Shown here: in pieces, positions 54,661 to 64,000 of the stretch
Numbering within the stretch: position 1 is the first letter of the stretch
How the letters are laid out: every line of letters starts with the position of its first letter
NCBI GenBank assembly: GCA_004352715.1
Contig: SCFE01000061.1
Span: forward strand, 64,860 to 128,859
Source of the DNA: Hofstenia miamia
Lineage: Eukaryota; Xenacoelomorpha; Acoela
DNA: 64,000 nucleotides
Direction of reading: 5' to 3'
Made by a program: the position numbers and the translations under genes
Notes under the pieces: model-generated
Databases searched by the model: none
What the model was told of the DNA's origin: nothing
Seen by the model: the letters and a program-made list of their open reading frames with translations, nothing else

Positions 54661-57600
54661 CCCCATTTTTCTATAAATCAGGGACAGGTGTTTCGATTTC
54701 GAGTTCGAGTATTTATTTTAAAGAAAATTCCGAGTTTTTTTTATAATTCCTAGTTTTTAAGAGTAAAAAACATTTATTTTCCAATAAAAATAGTTATTTA
54801 CGATTGATAAAAAAGTTTAAAATAATTTCATTTTCGATAGTTTTTATTATTTATCTTCCGAGTTTTGCGAGCTTATTTGAGTAAGTGTGAACGCAAAAAA
54901 ACTTTTTTGTGAACTTTTCTAATTAAATTCTGAATGTTATCATACACTATAACAATACAACAATGAATTTATAAGAAATCAAATGCATCTGACTAATCTG
55001 GGATAGAATAATTAAATAAGCAGCTTATGCCGTAAATTTCGTACTTCCGTTGTGAATGCAGAGATTTCCTTTAAGAAAATTTCTTAATGACAATCTAGTG
55101 TGCGCGACCAATTTTGCGCATTATTCACTCTCTATAATTTATTTGCTTAATTCATTAATAAGAATTAAGTCTATCAAGAAAGAAACGCAATTGATATATT
55201 TTACATCAAGTCTGTCAGTGGGTGAAATAATATATCTCGCAGATAGCTTCGCGAAAGTGAAGACCGTTGTTTTTTTCAGCTATTTATTATTCTCAAATAG
55301 ATATAGGAATTTTGTCGTTGATCTTTATTAAATAGAATATTCTAAAAATTTCTAAAAAAATGGAATACTAAATATGTGAAACTTTTGGAATCTAACTAAC
55401 TGAAAATTCCCATAAATATGGGCGTGATGCCATTTCACTACTGTTCGCTAGATCATGAAAAACGAATGAATATGTAGCAACAATAATATATTTAATTTTA
55501 CTGTACATCATTGTTGAAATATGTATTACTTCTTAAATGTATTCTAAAATATTTAACTACACTTTTATTTCAAAAACTAGATGATTCCTATTTTGAAAAA
55601 TGTAAAATGCTTAAAATGCAAAATAAAAGTTTGAGCCATGTTAGATGTTCATAGCGTTCCCGCCACATATACGCATCTAGGTAGGATGGCGCAAGCTCTT
55701 TGGAAGAACCTTAAATATGCTTAAGCCTTCTCTTAACGCGAGACCAATACGATTTACAATTTTTTTCCATGAATAACAGTCTCGGGAGTATAGGCATAAA
55801 TTGTTAAAGTGCCATACGCACCTTATCCATCATTGAACACGCATGAATCCCTAGTAACATGCTGTTGTATTATCGGAATCAATGTCCCTGCACTTCGATT
55901 TGGTACAATTTCAATGTAGCCTATTTTTCTCCCAACGTCATACATTCCAAGAAACCATTGATTGATGAATGTCTCTTCCTCTGCCTTATTTTGGCTTCAC
56001 CATCACCGATTTATCGATATTTACAACTGAATCTTGACCTCCAAGCATCATGTGATTAGTAATCAAATGTTTACTACACAATTCACGTAGATAATTTAGT
56101 AAATCAACCATAGTATGGCTGGAAACATTTAGCTGCATCCTTGCAGATGAAAAGCTAATTCCAGAAGCACAGATTTAAATTAAAAGAATTATTTCAGAAA
56201 GTAGAAGTCTCGAGCCACTAAAAATCGAATTACTTAGAGAAATTTTTTAATAGCATTTATCGCATTGAAATATGTCTATCAATTTTATCTGTTTCTATCC
56301 TGTTCATTGAAGTTGTGCATCACAAGCATGCAGCAGAATTACGTAAAAGCCCCCTGTCACAAAGCCAGTGCAAAAATTAGGTTTGAAAAATAACAGTGAC
56401 AGCAAAGTCATCTAAGCCAATGAATTGAAATTGTGCAGTGCCATTTCCATTATGCATTAATGTACCAAAGTTATATAGAATTATGAATAGAATATTTTTA
56501 AAATTTTCATTGTTTCAAACATGGATCTATAATTAAATTATATAATTACATCATGGTTTACATTCGACAACTTTACTCCTATTATAATACATAGATTAAA
56601 CAAATTTGTTTTAATTTTCTTGTAGTCATATTTGTTTCTAAAAGGAAGAAGACTAATTTTCTACATAATTAATCATTGCCGTCTTGCGACCGTTTATCCG
56701 TCTTGAAGTTTGCAGAGTATTTAAGATGAATATTAACCTTTTTTAATCATTTAGTCTAATTTTAAATACAATAATCCGAAAATGCCTAAAAATTGCTGAA
56801 AAAACATAATAGTCTTCACTTTCGCCGATAGCTTTCTGTCTCCACAAAAAGCGTCCAATTATGTGTAAAAGAAACTTCGAAGCCCCTTGCTAACGTTATA
56901 TTAACAATACAAACGCGATAATGGATTGAAATGATCTTTAAGCATTTTTGTTTGTTTCATTATTCATCAGCAAATATATACATATACTTCTAGTTATGTT
57001 TATAATCTTATTGCATTTGCTATTTGTAGAAATTTTGTTTTAATTCCATAGTTTTCGCATTTGAAACATTAGAAATAAATTTATTCTCAAGAAGTGCTCT
57101 TTGTTCTAGTATTAAATTTCTGAATCTTTGAACAGAATTAAATTTTTAGGGTCCTTAGTTATTATTAAATTGCATTTGAAGTCTGTTTATAATCTTTTAA
57201 TCCTGAAATCTCTGAAACAAACATTTGCTTAATTTACGAAATAAGTAGACGATGAAAACAACCACCTGTGTAGGTAGACTGTTGACTCAAAACCATGAAG
57301 TACGAAATAAACTCTACGTTATCAACTAGAGTTGCATATTATTGACTTTTTGTTCATTAAACCAAATCATTTTAAAAATTTCAAAATACAATATATTTGT
57401 TGTGAATATTTTAATTCAGTCTAGAGTAAAAGTTGTAAACAAAGTTGTAGGTCTGAACGCTACTTTATTCTTTTATAAAAATATAAATAATTATCATATG
57501 ATTTTATTTTTACTTTATAAATAGTATTGTACAAATTCCCCGTACATAACTGCTTAGAATATTTGTTACTCTCATCGCATAATCTTAATTATAAAAATTT

Positions 57601-57829
57601 AGTTTTTGTAACTGTTTTGAAAAAATAGGCAAGTATAATTACTATATTTTAAACTACAACTAAGAATGCTGCTATGAATCGATTCGTTTTCACAGGGCAA
57701 AAGAAAAAATTAATAAATAAAAGTAAAAGACAATTGAAAATATCACAGCATATTTAAAACGAGAAACATATTACAAAACCAAACATATATAATGCAGTTT
57801 ACATAAATTGTTGGTTTTTGCTAAGAAAT
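54661..57829. other. Non-coding stretch, no supported gene
   Basis: AT-rich with only short frames. The longest, 91 codons at 55056-55331 (+), is Leu/Ser/Tyr-rich with no recognisable motif or conserved context. No tRNA cloverleaf, LTR pair or TIR was recognised. Confidence 0.4.
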
Positions 57830-57834
57830 ACACT

Positions 57835-58318
57835 CTTCATATGGATTGGTTGGAGACAGTCTGTTCTGCAGATAGCTTTTCGAAATTCGTCCATATGAGA
57901 ACAGGCGTTCTGGATCAACACTTCCAGGTTTGAAATTTTTTCAGAGCAGACACAATATCCAATGTGTTATCTGGCTTGCTCTTCTTAACAAACGAATTAG
58001 ATGAATCACTATTTGCAAATGCATCATTGTTGTTTTGATCTTGAACGCACTCTCATTGCACTTAATCATAAAATTGGCCACTTGGATGCGTATGTTCAAG
58101 TATCGCATCATTACTGTCAATCCATTTTCGGAACACTTTCCTAATTGGTGCACCAAGTGCAGCTTCTGTGCTGCTTAGATGGCGTAGAAAAGTAATGATA
58201 TCCAGAGCTGCTTTGGCTGTAGCTGATTCCTTCGGGGGCTCCATGGTGCACTCTTTCAGTGGCATGAGTACCTGCACAATATTGTTCAAACCATTCCAGT
58301 CGAATGATTCTAGCTCTT
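57835..58318 (-). pseudogene. hAT transposase, C-terminal part
   Basis: Continues the hAT gene of 60206-61115 beyond an inserted retroelement. Right at the junction it reads F-D-W-N-G-L-N-N-I-V-Q-V-L-M-P-L-K-E-C-T (the W...L.P(F/L)..(A/C)T signature before the hAT insertion domain). It then runs in 58062-58289. The dimerisation motif follows in another frame: D-P-E-R-L-F-S-Y-G-R-I, then R-L-S-P (about 57845-57930), equivalent to (S)-x-E-R-x-F-S-x-x-(G)-x-I and R-x-x-L-x-P. A TGA near 58060 and a frameshift near 57935 break it. hAT transposases normally cut and paste DNA with 8-bp duplications. Confidence 0.8.
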
Positions 58319-58407
58319 TGTTGTGTGAGAGAGGAGATAGAACAAGTTTATTGCTAATCCAGCTTTATTCAAACAAGTCTAAAAACAAGTCCCAAATAAG
58401 AATGACT
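58319..58407 (-). repeat. 3' LTR of F, truncated
   Basis: Matches the right 89 bp of the 5' LTR (GTGTGAGAGAGGAGATA, TTATTCAAACAAGTCTAAAA). It is fused at its 5' end directly to RT sequence. Confidence 0.8.
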
Positions 58408-58805
58408 TAAGGGTCTTTTCTTTCGGCAAACTTGTCCATAACTCTTTGGAAAGCAGGAACAGCATTCGTTAATCCAAATGGAAGACGAGTGAAGTGGTAT
58501 AATTTCCCATTCGCTTCAAATGCTGTTAAATTTTTGTCTCGATCGGACATTGGCACTTGATGGTACGCCGACTTCAGATCAATTTTTGCAAAAAATCGAT
58601 GCTGTGAGACTTTGTTAAGAATAGCTTGCATATCAGGAAAAGGATAAGCATCCAGCTTTGTAAACCGGTTAACAATTTCTGAATAATCGATTACCATGCG
58701 TTCTTTAGGTTTGCGAACAACGAATGCTTGAGATCGCCAGCACGGTGTGGAAGGTTCGATTATCCCTTCTTCCAACAATCGTTGGATTTCAGATTTAATA
58801 AACAT
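58407..58805 (-). pseudogene. RT N-terminal half of element F
   Basis: 132-codon frame with I-Q-x-L-L-E-E-G-I-I-E-P-S, S-P-like C-W-R-S-Q-A-F-V-V, M-V-I-D-Y, L-D-A-Y-P-F-P, motif A F-A-K-I-D-L-K-S-A-Y-H-Q (catalytic Asp intact) and L-P-F-G-L-T-N-A-x-x-x-F-Q. It ends at the 3' LTR before motif C, so the polymerase is incomplete. A standard Ty3/gypsy RT of the group seen in many invertebrates. A frameshift near 58810-58845 separates it from the gag-protease frame. Confidence 0.9.
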
Positions 58806-58840
58806 TCGATCATTCTTTGACGACCATCAGCTTTTTGTTG

Positions 58841-59914
58841 CTACCGGTTTCGTTTGATAAACTTCTTCATTAAAATCAACGGTGGGTTAATTTTCATCAC
58901 AGGGAATCTTCTTGGAACTTTGTTTGCAATAGATGCAGTGATCTCTAATGGTTCTTGAACACCTTGAATATTGAATTCAACACTTCGATGTTGTTGTAAA
59001 ATGTCTAAGCCTATTAAAACGTCTGAAATTTGTGATTTTACGACAGAGAATCGTACTGTATAAAATCTTCCTTTTAACAATATAAGACTCTCCGTGTAGC
59101 CTATAATGTCCAAACTATCTCCGTTGGCAAGCCTCGATTTGGCCGGTTGACTACAAATTTTCAAACTGAACTTTTCACAAATCTTTGTTATATACGAATC
59201 AGTTGTACCAGAGTCAGTAAGTGCATTGACTTCTCTCTCCTTTTCGCCAATTCTTACAACTTGATAAATTGCTTTTGATTGTCTTTTGTGCGACGCACAG
59301 AGGACAGCAACAAACTGTTCTTCCTCTTCATCAGACTCTTGCTTTACCGCTGCAATAGTTGAACGGCAGACAGGTGCCCAATGCCCGTATTTGCCACATT
59401 TCAGGCAGCGCGAGTTTCTTGCAGGGCACTTGTTGCGATTGTGGTTTTTCTGTCCACAACTACAGTTGGAGCCATTACGACTACTGAATTTTCTTGGATT
59501 ATTTTGAGGCTTCTTTTTCGCTGCTGCAGTTAAAGAAGAATTTGTCGGCAGAGTAGCTGTATTGAATGATTTAGAAAAATCAGTAGACATTTCTATTGGA
59601 TTTGCAAGACTGATGCACTTGTATAGGTTAGCTTCTTTATCACCTAACTCAAGTAATCTCGCTCGGATGATATCAGATTGTAAACCAAAAACGAGTCCAT
59701 CCCTGAGTAAGATATCCTTGTGTTCGCTCGCTGTTAGTTCTTTGCATTCCCATTGCTCCACTAAAATATATTCTGCTATGCTTTCTTCTGATTTCTGACG
59801 ACAAGAAAGAACTTGATGTCGTGCGAATATAACTCGGTTTGGTTTCAGAAATTGAGAGTCAAGAATGGTTAATGCATCGTCAAAAGATAATTGCGAATAA
59901 ATCTGATCCAGCAT
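58841..59914 (-). CDS. Gag C-terminal part and protease of element F
   Basis: 357 codons without a stop, the most intact retroelement frame here. The capsid-like N-terminus has F-L-K-P-N-R-V-I-F-A-R-H-Q, Q-x-S-E-E-S-I-A-E-Y and D-x-L-V-F-G-L. There are two zinc knuckles at about residues 151-182: an atypical C-x-C-x4-H-x4-C, then a canonical CX2CX4HX4C (C-L-K-C-G-K-Y-G-H-W-A-P-V-C). The retropepsin follows with A-L-T-D-S-G-T-T-D (catalytic D-S-G) at about residue 233 and V-L-I-G-L-D-I-L at about 298. Gag and protease share one frame. The N-terminal gag lies in another frame at 59869-60051. Likely inactive because the element lacks the rest of pol. Confidence 0.85.
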   Translation of the reverse strand: MLDQIYSQLSFDDALTILDSQFLKPNRVIFARHQVLSCRQKSEESIAEYILVEQWECKELTASEHKDILLRDGLVFGLQSDIIRARLLELGDKEANLYKCISLANPIEMSTDFSKSFNTATLPTNSSLTAAAKKKPQNNPRKFSSRNGSNCSCGQKNHNRNKCPARNSRCLKCGKYGHWAPVCRSTIAAVKQESDEEEEQFVAVLCASHKRQSKAIYQVVRIGEKEREVNALTDSGTTDSYITKICEKFSLKICSQPAKSRLANGDSLDIIGYTESLILLKGRFYTVRFSVVKSQISDVLIGLDILQQHRSVEFNIQGVQEPLEITASIANKVPRRFPVMKINPPLILMKKFIKRNR

Positions 59915-60051
59915 GGAAACGAAGATAAGTTAGCTTGTGGTTGTCTTCTGTTATTTCGGTGATAGATAAGCCATCTACGAAGCATGTTTTCCACCATTTC
60001 CACTGTTCTGTAGTTAGGGTTTGTAGGCAGATCAAGCGGCCTGAATTTCAT
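59869..60051 (-). pseudogene. Gag N-terminus of element F
   Basis: 60-codon frame opening M-K-F-R-P-L-D-L-P, 22 bp after the LTR end. It runs into the frame at 59914 by a frameshift near 59915. The start is the first ATG after the LTR and fits the compact leader. Confidence 0.6.
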
Positions 60052-60058
60052 GATTAGG

Positions 60059-60072
60059 CTTGTTTGAATAAA
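60059..60072 (-). promoter_or_regulatory. Putative self-complementary primer site of F
   Basis: Minus strand TTTATTCAAACAAG lies directly after the 5' LTR, where a tRNA primer site normally starts with TGG. It is an exact 14-base reverse complement of CTTGTTTGAATAAA inside the LTR (60119-60132), about 22-25 bases downstream of a TATATT box, that is, near the expected RNA 5' end. This is the arrangement of self-primed elements such as Tf1. Confidence 0.5.
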
Positions 60073-60073
60073 T

Positions 60074-60205
60074 TGTTGTGTGAGAGAGGAGATACAACAA
60101 GATTACTGTTAATCCAGCTTTATTCAAACAAGTCTAAAAACAAGTCACAAATATAAATGAGTTAAGTATACATTAAAAATGAGTTAAGTACACATTATCA
60201 TTACA
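60074..60205 (-). repeat. 5' LTR of F
   Basis: 132 bp on the minus strand from TGTAATGATAATG to CACACAACA. It contains a TATATT box (about 60149), an internal ACTTAACTCATTT repeat, and AATAAA within the self-complementary stretch. Very short for a gypsy LTR. Its left portion is missing in the 3' copy. Confidence 0.85.
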
Positions 60206-61115
60206 CTCTTCATCAAACACAAGCATCAAATATCTCTTAAGTTCGATAAACCTTCTCAGCATATTCAGCAAATAATTCCCCCTTGTTACATGTGCAGTGA
60301 CTAGCTTTAATCAAGAACCATCAACCGATTCTTATACTTTTTTAAATTTATCTTCCAATTGAGGAGTCTTGCTAACCTTCTTAGCAATCGCCTTCACTTT
60401 CTTTATTATGCCACACATTCTCGAATCGGTTTGTTCATTGTAGGTGTCAGAATCATAACCATCGTGATCATCGTCTTCATCATCTATAACAACTTGTTTG
60501 GCGATGAGGTTAATCATGTGAGCTAAACAAGGAAATGTCATTTTTTTGTAAGTCTAGCAACTCTTTGTACATCAGATCCCATATCCGTAATGAACATATC
60601 GATATCTGATAGAATCAACCTAAATAATGGAAGATGATTCTTCAAGTAAACTAAAATTGTTTCTGCAGCACAAAATCATTGATAATGTATTAAACCCAAA
60701 CATATCGTCTTTCCAAAATTAAGACAATAAAATGATAAAAGATCTCACTGGATGTAGCTTTGCTAATTGGAATATTGTCAACATAAATCAATCGAGCTAC
60801 TTCATCTAACCCTTTAACAAGTGGCTTATTAGAATGTATATTAGGAACTGGTTTGATTAGCATCGAGACAAACTGGACCAGGCTAAAACTTCTTTAAGTG
60901 ATTTTGCATGGCACTTGTGCCAAAATTTACACTCTACAACTTTGTCGCATTTGATGCACTTATGGCAGTCTGTTTTGTGATTGTTCCTAAATTCTATGAG
61001 GAAGCTACGATATATATCATTTGACGTTTAAGAATACGCCAGTCTTCCACCTGAACTTCTTGGGAATAGCACTTGTCTGAGCAAGCTGCTCATTGACGTT
61101 ATTAGTCATTTCCAT
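60206..61115 (-). pseudogene. hAT transposase, N-terminal part
   Basis: Starts at an ATG (61115) and reads through several frames. A BED-type zinc finger region has C-x2-C...H-x3-(C)H (C-I-K-C...W-H-K-C-H-A, about 60900-60985). Next are K-P-L-V-K-G-L-D-E-V-A-R (about 60790-60835) and a catalytic block I-T-D-M-G-S-D-V-Q-R-V (about 60560-60600). After a shift, C-L-A-H-M-I-N-L (60500-60540) is the classic C-x-A-H-x-x-N-L. The acidic/Lys-rich stretch in 60332-60541 follows, then T-R-x-N...L-N-M-L-R-R-F-I-E-L-K-R (about 60230-60290), the hAT T-R-W-N-S block with W lost. Interrupted by element F at V-F-D-E-E. At least four frameshifts and stops. Confidence 0.85.
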
Positions 61116-61161
61116 TAAAATTTTAGTGAATGAACGAATGTAAAAACAAAGAAGCTAATTT

Positions 61162-61541
61162 TACATTTTATATATAAACTGCAAATAATCTCATAATGTT
61201 TGTAGTTGACTATTGTTGCTTGAATGGTTAAATGCGCTGTTGATGTCATTGAAAAGGTCTGACTAAATTTCTGTTTCGCGAATTTCCCACTTTTTTGCAT
61301 AGCACATTTTCGTGTGGCAAAAACTCTTAATATACATTACAAATATAATAATATGGTGTATCAATATGCGCAACTGTGAATTTCTGCGTTTGTTGTTTTT
61401 GTAGAAATGGAGTTTATTTGTTCATGGAAAACATTTATAGGACTCCATGTAATTTTTACAGTTAGAATCACTGGGTTGCAAGTGAAGCACATATATTCAA
61501 TGTAGGTGTATTGAATATATCAATGTTTCCAGTAATTAAGG
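61162..61541. repeat. Repeat copy 1 upstream of the TDP-43-like gene
   Basis: Nearly identical to 61997-62377, including GCGAATTTCCCACTTTTTTG and the stretch to TCCAGTAATTAAGG. It ends at the gap (61542-61552). It lacks the ATGATGTAACT present in the other copy. Confidence 0.85.
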
Positions 61542-61552
61542 NNNNNNNNNNN

Positions 61553-61627
61553 GCGAATTTCCCACTTTTTTGCATAGCACATTTTCGTGTGGCAAAAACT
61601 CTTAATATACATTACATGATGTAACTG
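61553..61627. repeat. Repeat partial copy right of the gap
   Basis: Matches 62115-62188 (GCGAATTTCCCAC to ATGATGTAACT) and then diverges into unique sequence. Confidence 0.8.
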
Positions 61628-61996
61628 TCCCTAAAAACACACCAGATGTTTTTTACAATGCCATTGATATAGTTGATAAAATGGACATATGCTTATTGAT
61701 AATATCCAATGCATTGTTTTTCAATGTTATTGGTTTTTTAATTCCATATCGTATTTTTATTGGTTGGTTTCTCACAGTAGCATATCAGGTCTAATTACCG
61801 CGTTCTTCCAATGTCTGTGAGGAATTAATGGTATCTAATTGTGCATCAGTAAGTGTGGAGTGTGCGGTCTTTTAAATGTTAAATTAAGTCAAAATGTAGA
61901 TGGCCAAAAAATTGTACACTATATAAAAATAGCCTTGTTAAACTTTTCTATTCCTTTGAAAATATTTTGTATTATTAGTTTTCAACTTTACTATTG

Positions 61997-62377
61997 TACA
62001 TTTTATATATAAACTGCAAATAATCTCATAATGTTTGTAGTTGACTATTGTTGCTTGAATGGTTAAATGCGCTGTTGATGTCATTGAAAAGGTCTGACTA
62101 AATTTCTGTTTCGCGAATTTCCCACTTTTTTGCATAGCACATTTTCGTGTGGCAAAAACTCTTAATATACATTACATGATGTAACTTATGGTGTATCAAT
62201 ATGCGCAACTGTGAATTTCTGAGTTTGTTGTTTTTGTAGAAATGGAGTTTATTTGTTCATGGAAAACATTTATAGGACTCCATGTAATTTTTACAGTTAG
62301 AATCACTGGGTTGCAAGTGAAGCACATATATTCAATGTAGGTGTATTGAATATATCAATGTTTCCAGTAATTAAGGA
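61997..62377. repeat. Repeat copy 3 upstream of the TDP-43-like gene
   Basis: Full copy, ending about 215 bp before the start codon at 62592. Could be a real tandem duplication of promoter-proximal DNA or a haplotype join at the gap. Confidence 0.8.
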
Positions 62378-62591
62378 TATATAGTTAAGTTAAGCAATTT
62401 TTTAAAATTGTGTTTTTCATGAGTGCAAATACGTCAACAGAATCAGTTAGATATTATTTTGAGCATAAAATCATTTTACTTTACCCTAGTTTTGTACTAT
62501 GACTGGATTTTTATACAGTTAAGCTGTGATTTGCATACATTGTAATTTAGTTTTCTACTTTTAAGATTTTAGTATATATCTATGTTTTAGA

Positions 62592-63305
62592 ATGTCGTAT
62601 ACAGATTATATCATTGTCACAGATTATGATAATGATGACAAAGTTGAAATCCCAGTAGAGCATGACGATACCGTTCTGCTTCCTACTTTGCAATCGCAAT
62701 TTCCTCATGCTATTGGATTGAGATACAGAAATCCTGTAACTGGCATTTATCGTGCTATTCGCTGCGTGGACGATATTTTGTTCCCTCCTGAAGAAGGATG
62801 GGCTGATTTTGCATACACCGTCCATTACTTTTCGAAGGAACAACGTATGCATTTTTTATTTTATATATTTCAATAAATATAAACAATTTAGCTAATAAAA
62901 GAAAAATGGATGATGTTGAGTCATCATCAAGTTCAAAAACACAACGCTTAAATTTTAGTCCTGCACCCTGTGATTTGATTGTTCTCAATTTACCATATTC
63001 GCTCTCTAGTGAAGAACTTCGTGAATTTTTTGAAGAGCTTAACGTTGAGTTATCATTCTGTGAGGTAATTTTATATTTTTCATATGACCGATGTGATTTA
63101 TGTTCCCTCTTTTAAATCTAAGACTGTTTTGTGCGGTTTTGCGTTTTTGTTGATAATTCTTTTGCATTTCAAATGAACGTATTGGTTTCTATGTGGCAGG
63201 GATATGTAGTCTGTTTGCTTCGTTAATTCTGACAAGAGTGTTTTTGGTTTTCTTCTTGAGGAATGTCGAGCGTTGATTGGAACTGAAAACTTCATTCTCC
63301 TTCAA
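62592..63305 (+). CDS. TARDBP: TDP-43-like RNA-binding protein, exons 1-3 (partial)
   Basis: Exon 1 (62592-62844) encodes the TDP-43 N-terminal oligomerisation domain: I-V-T-D-Y-D-N-D, the I-P-V-E-H-D-D-T-V-L-L block, Q-F-P-x-A-x-G-L-R-Y-R-N-P-V and W-A-D-F-x-Y-T-V-x-Y. Intron 1 is 47 bp (62845-62891, GT-AG). Exon 2 (62892-63064) gives N-K-R-K-M-D-D (the conserved nuclear-signal region) and the start of RRM1: D-L-I-V-L-N-L-P-Y (RNP2) and E-E-L-R-E-F-F. Intron 2 is 145 bp (63065-63209). Exon 3 (63210-63305, 32 codons, phase 0 at both ends) gives S-V-C-F-V and K-S-V-F-G-F-L-L, taken as RNP1. The gene continues past GTAAGT at 63306. TDP-43 binds UG-rich RNA in the nucleus and controls splicing. 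RRM1 here is unusually short between beta 2 and beta 3, and divergent. Later exons lie off the window or were not found. Confidence 0.85.
62845..62891 (+). other. Intron 1 of the TDP-43-like gene (47 bp)
   Basis: GTATGC...TTTAG. Splicing joins C to CT, giving Pro in phase 1 and restoring N-K-R-K-M-D-D as in animal TDP-43. Confidence 0.8.
63065..63209 (+). other. Intron 2 of the TDP-43-like gene (145 bp)
   Basis: GAG/GTAATT donor and ATATGTAG acceptor. An alternative acceptor (GTGGCAG, 63199) would lead to a stop after eight codons, so the later AG is preferred. Confidence 0.6.
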
Positions 63306-64000
63306 GTAAGTTTTGTTTATTCTGCTTGATTTGTTTTGCTCGAGTTTGATAGATGATTTGAAATTTTGCAAACTATGCAAGTGTTATATTTGCACATGTT
63401 TTTTCCAATGAATGAATATATCAAGCTTGCTGCTTATTATTGATTATATACTATTAGAAAATCATAGAAAATTTTTTATTAATATTTACTATGTTTTTTT
63501 ATATATTCTAGAAGTAATAAATTTTGGTGCAATAAGCCAACAAAAAGTTTCAACAATATTTAGATTTAAATGACACACTTTATTTTTATCTACCGGATTT
63601 AGCTTATTCCAATTTAGAATTTGCATATAAATTTATAGATTGGTGTCAATCTATTAAACATTTAATGCATTTGAAGGAAAGTTGATTTAGATTTCAATCG
63701 TGTAGAGATCCAATTTAGCTTTATTAAAATGACTTAATTGGAATGCTTATTTCCAAAGTTCTTGGCTAAAGATGACGTGTAGAAATAGCTTTAGGGGTTT
63801 TATCATTTGCCCATATTTGATGAAAATTAATAAAAGTTTCCTATTGTTTTTGGACTTATTGTGAATTCGAAAAAATGGAGAACTTTATTTCGATAATAGG
63901 TTTACGGCAAAATTTTTTGTGGATGTTTTTTGGTATATATATATATATATATATATATTCGTCGTTTGTACCATACTAATGGTGAAACTTCATTACAAAC
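63306..64000 (+). other. Probable intron 3 of the TDP-43-like gene; no further exon found
   Basis: Starts GTAAGT. AT-rich to the window end, without a frame resembling the rest of RRM1 or RRM2. Confidence 0.45.
63934..63958. repeat. (AT)12 microsatellite
   Basis: Uninterrupted TA/AT dinucleotide run. Confidence 0.95.

Larger units (their letters stand above)
58319..60205 (-). mobile_element. Small gypsy-type element F inserted in the hAT gene
   Basis: 5' LTR 60074-60205 (132 bp), gag-protease-partial RT, then a 5'-truncated 3' LTR 58319-58407. Flanked by a 5-bp duplication (CTCTT on the plus strand, 58314-58318 and 60206-60210). Removing it joins hAT V-F-D-E-E to L-E-S-F-D-W in one frame. 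Everything after mid-RT (rest of RT, RNase H, integrase) is deleted. Confidence 0.88.

Noticed and set aside
55056-55331. 91-codon plus frame as a gene
   Set aside because: Low-complexity Leu/Ser/Tyr composition, no family motif, no neighbour support.
63199-63240. Earlier acceptor (GTGGCAG) for TDP-43 exon 3
   Set aside because: In the phase given by exon 2 it meets a TAA after eight codons; the acceptor at 63208-63209 keeps 32 codons open.
63189-63380. Minus-strand frames over the TDP-43 exon 3
   Set aside because: The plus strand carries TDP-43 motifs with consistent splice sites; these are shadows.

Overview
The window is AT-rich animal DNA, most likely from an invertebrate such as an arthropod. 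Host genes have short introns (47 and 145 bp), the repeats are LTR retroelements, LINEs, hAT and long-TIR DNA elements, and the one clear host gene is a TDP-43 (TARDBP/TBPH) homologue. No bacterial, plasmid, CRISPR or RNA-gene signal was seen. Assembly gaps are at 20132-20141, 49718-50504 and 61542-61552, with single Ns at 570, 7002, 11325, 22232 and 46427.

Layout. 1-841 (-): one or two exons of an unrecognised, probably secreted protein. 1.6-2.5 kb (-): relic of a non-LTR reverse transcriptase. 3.3-5.8 kb (-): divergent relic of the unusual third ORF described below. 6.8-12 kb (+): E1, a decayed Ty3/gypsy-like element with its 5' LTR (LTR-B) and a tRNA-Arg-type primer site, cut by an inverted solo LTR-B. 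12.3-15.6 kb (-): an L2-type LINE (ORF1, endonuclease, RT), split by another LTR-B. 15.6-19 kb: mostly unassigned, with a decayed LTR-A-like sequence and an embedded 19-bp Tn5 mosaic end (adapter).

18993-51498 is one nested retroelement complex. The outer (+) array has three LTR-A copies (L1, L2, L6) and is flanked by TTAT on both sides. Its RT gene (element E2) is interrupted at 25073/46282 by a second, (-) array with three LTR-A copies (L3-E3-L4-E4-L5), flanked by a 4-bp duplication ATAC. A complete copy would be about 11 kb: 0.93-kb LTRs, tRNA-Arg-type PBS, hydrophobic leader ORF, coiled-coil gag with a CCHC knuckle, retropepsin, RT, RNase H, integrase, a stop, an acidic open frame, then a roughly 1,180-codon third ORF (ORF3) ending next to the polypurine tract. 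ORF3 sits where env would be but shows no signal peptide or membrane anchor. I cannot assign it to any family. It is the best candidate here for something undescribed, and its divergent relic at 3.3-5.8 kb suggests an old association with this type of element. No copy in the window looks intact.

52.5-53.8 kb: a 1.3-kb non-autonomous DNA transposon with about 220-bp terminal inverted repeats and a 9-bp target duplication. 57.8-61.1 kb (-): a decayed hAT transposase split by a small gypsy-type element (F) with 132-bp LTRs, a 5-bp duplication and a primer site complementary to its own LTR, which suggests self-priming. 61.1-62.4 kb: repeated segments around a gap. 62592 to the right edge (+): the first three exons of a TDP-43-like gene. 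Several duplications abut single Ns and are probably assembly joins rather than biology.
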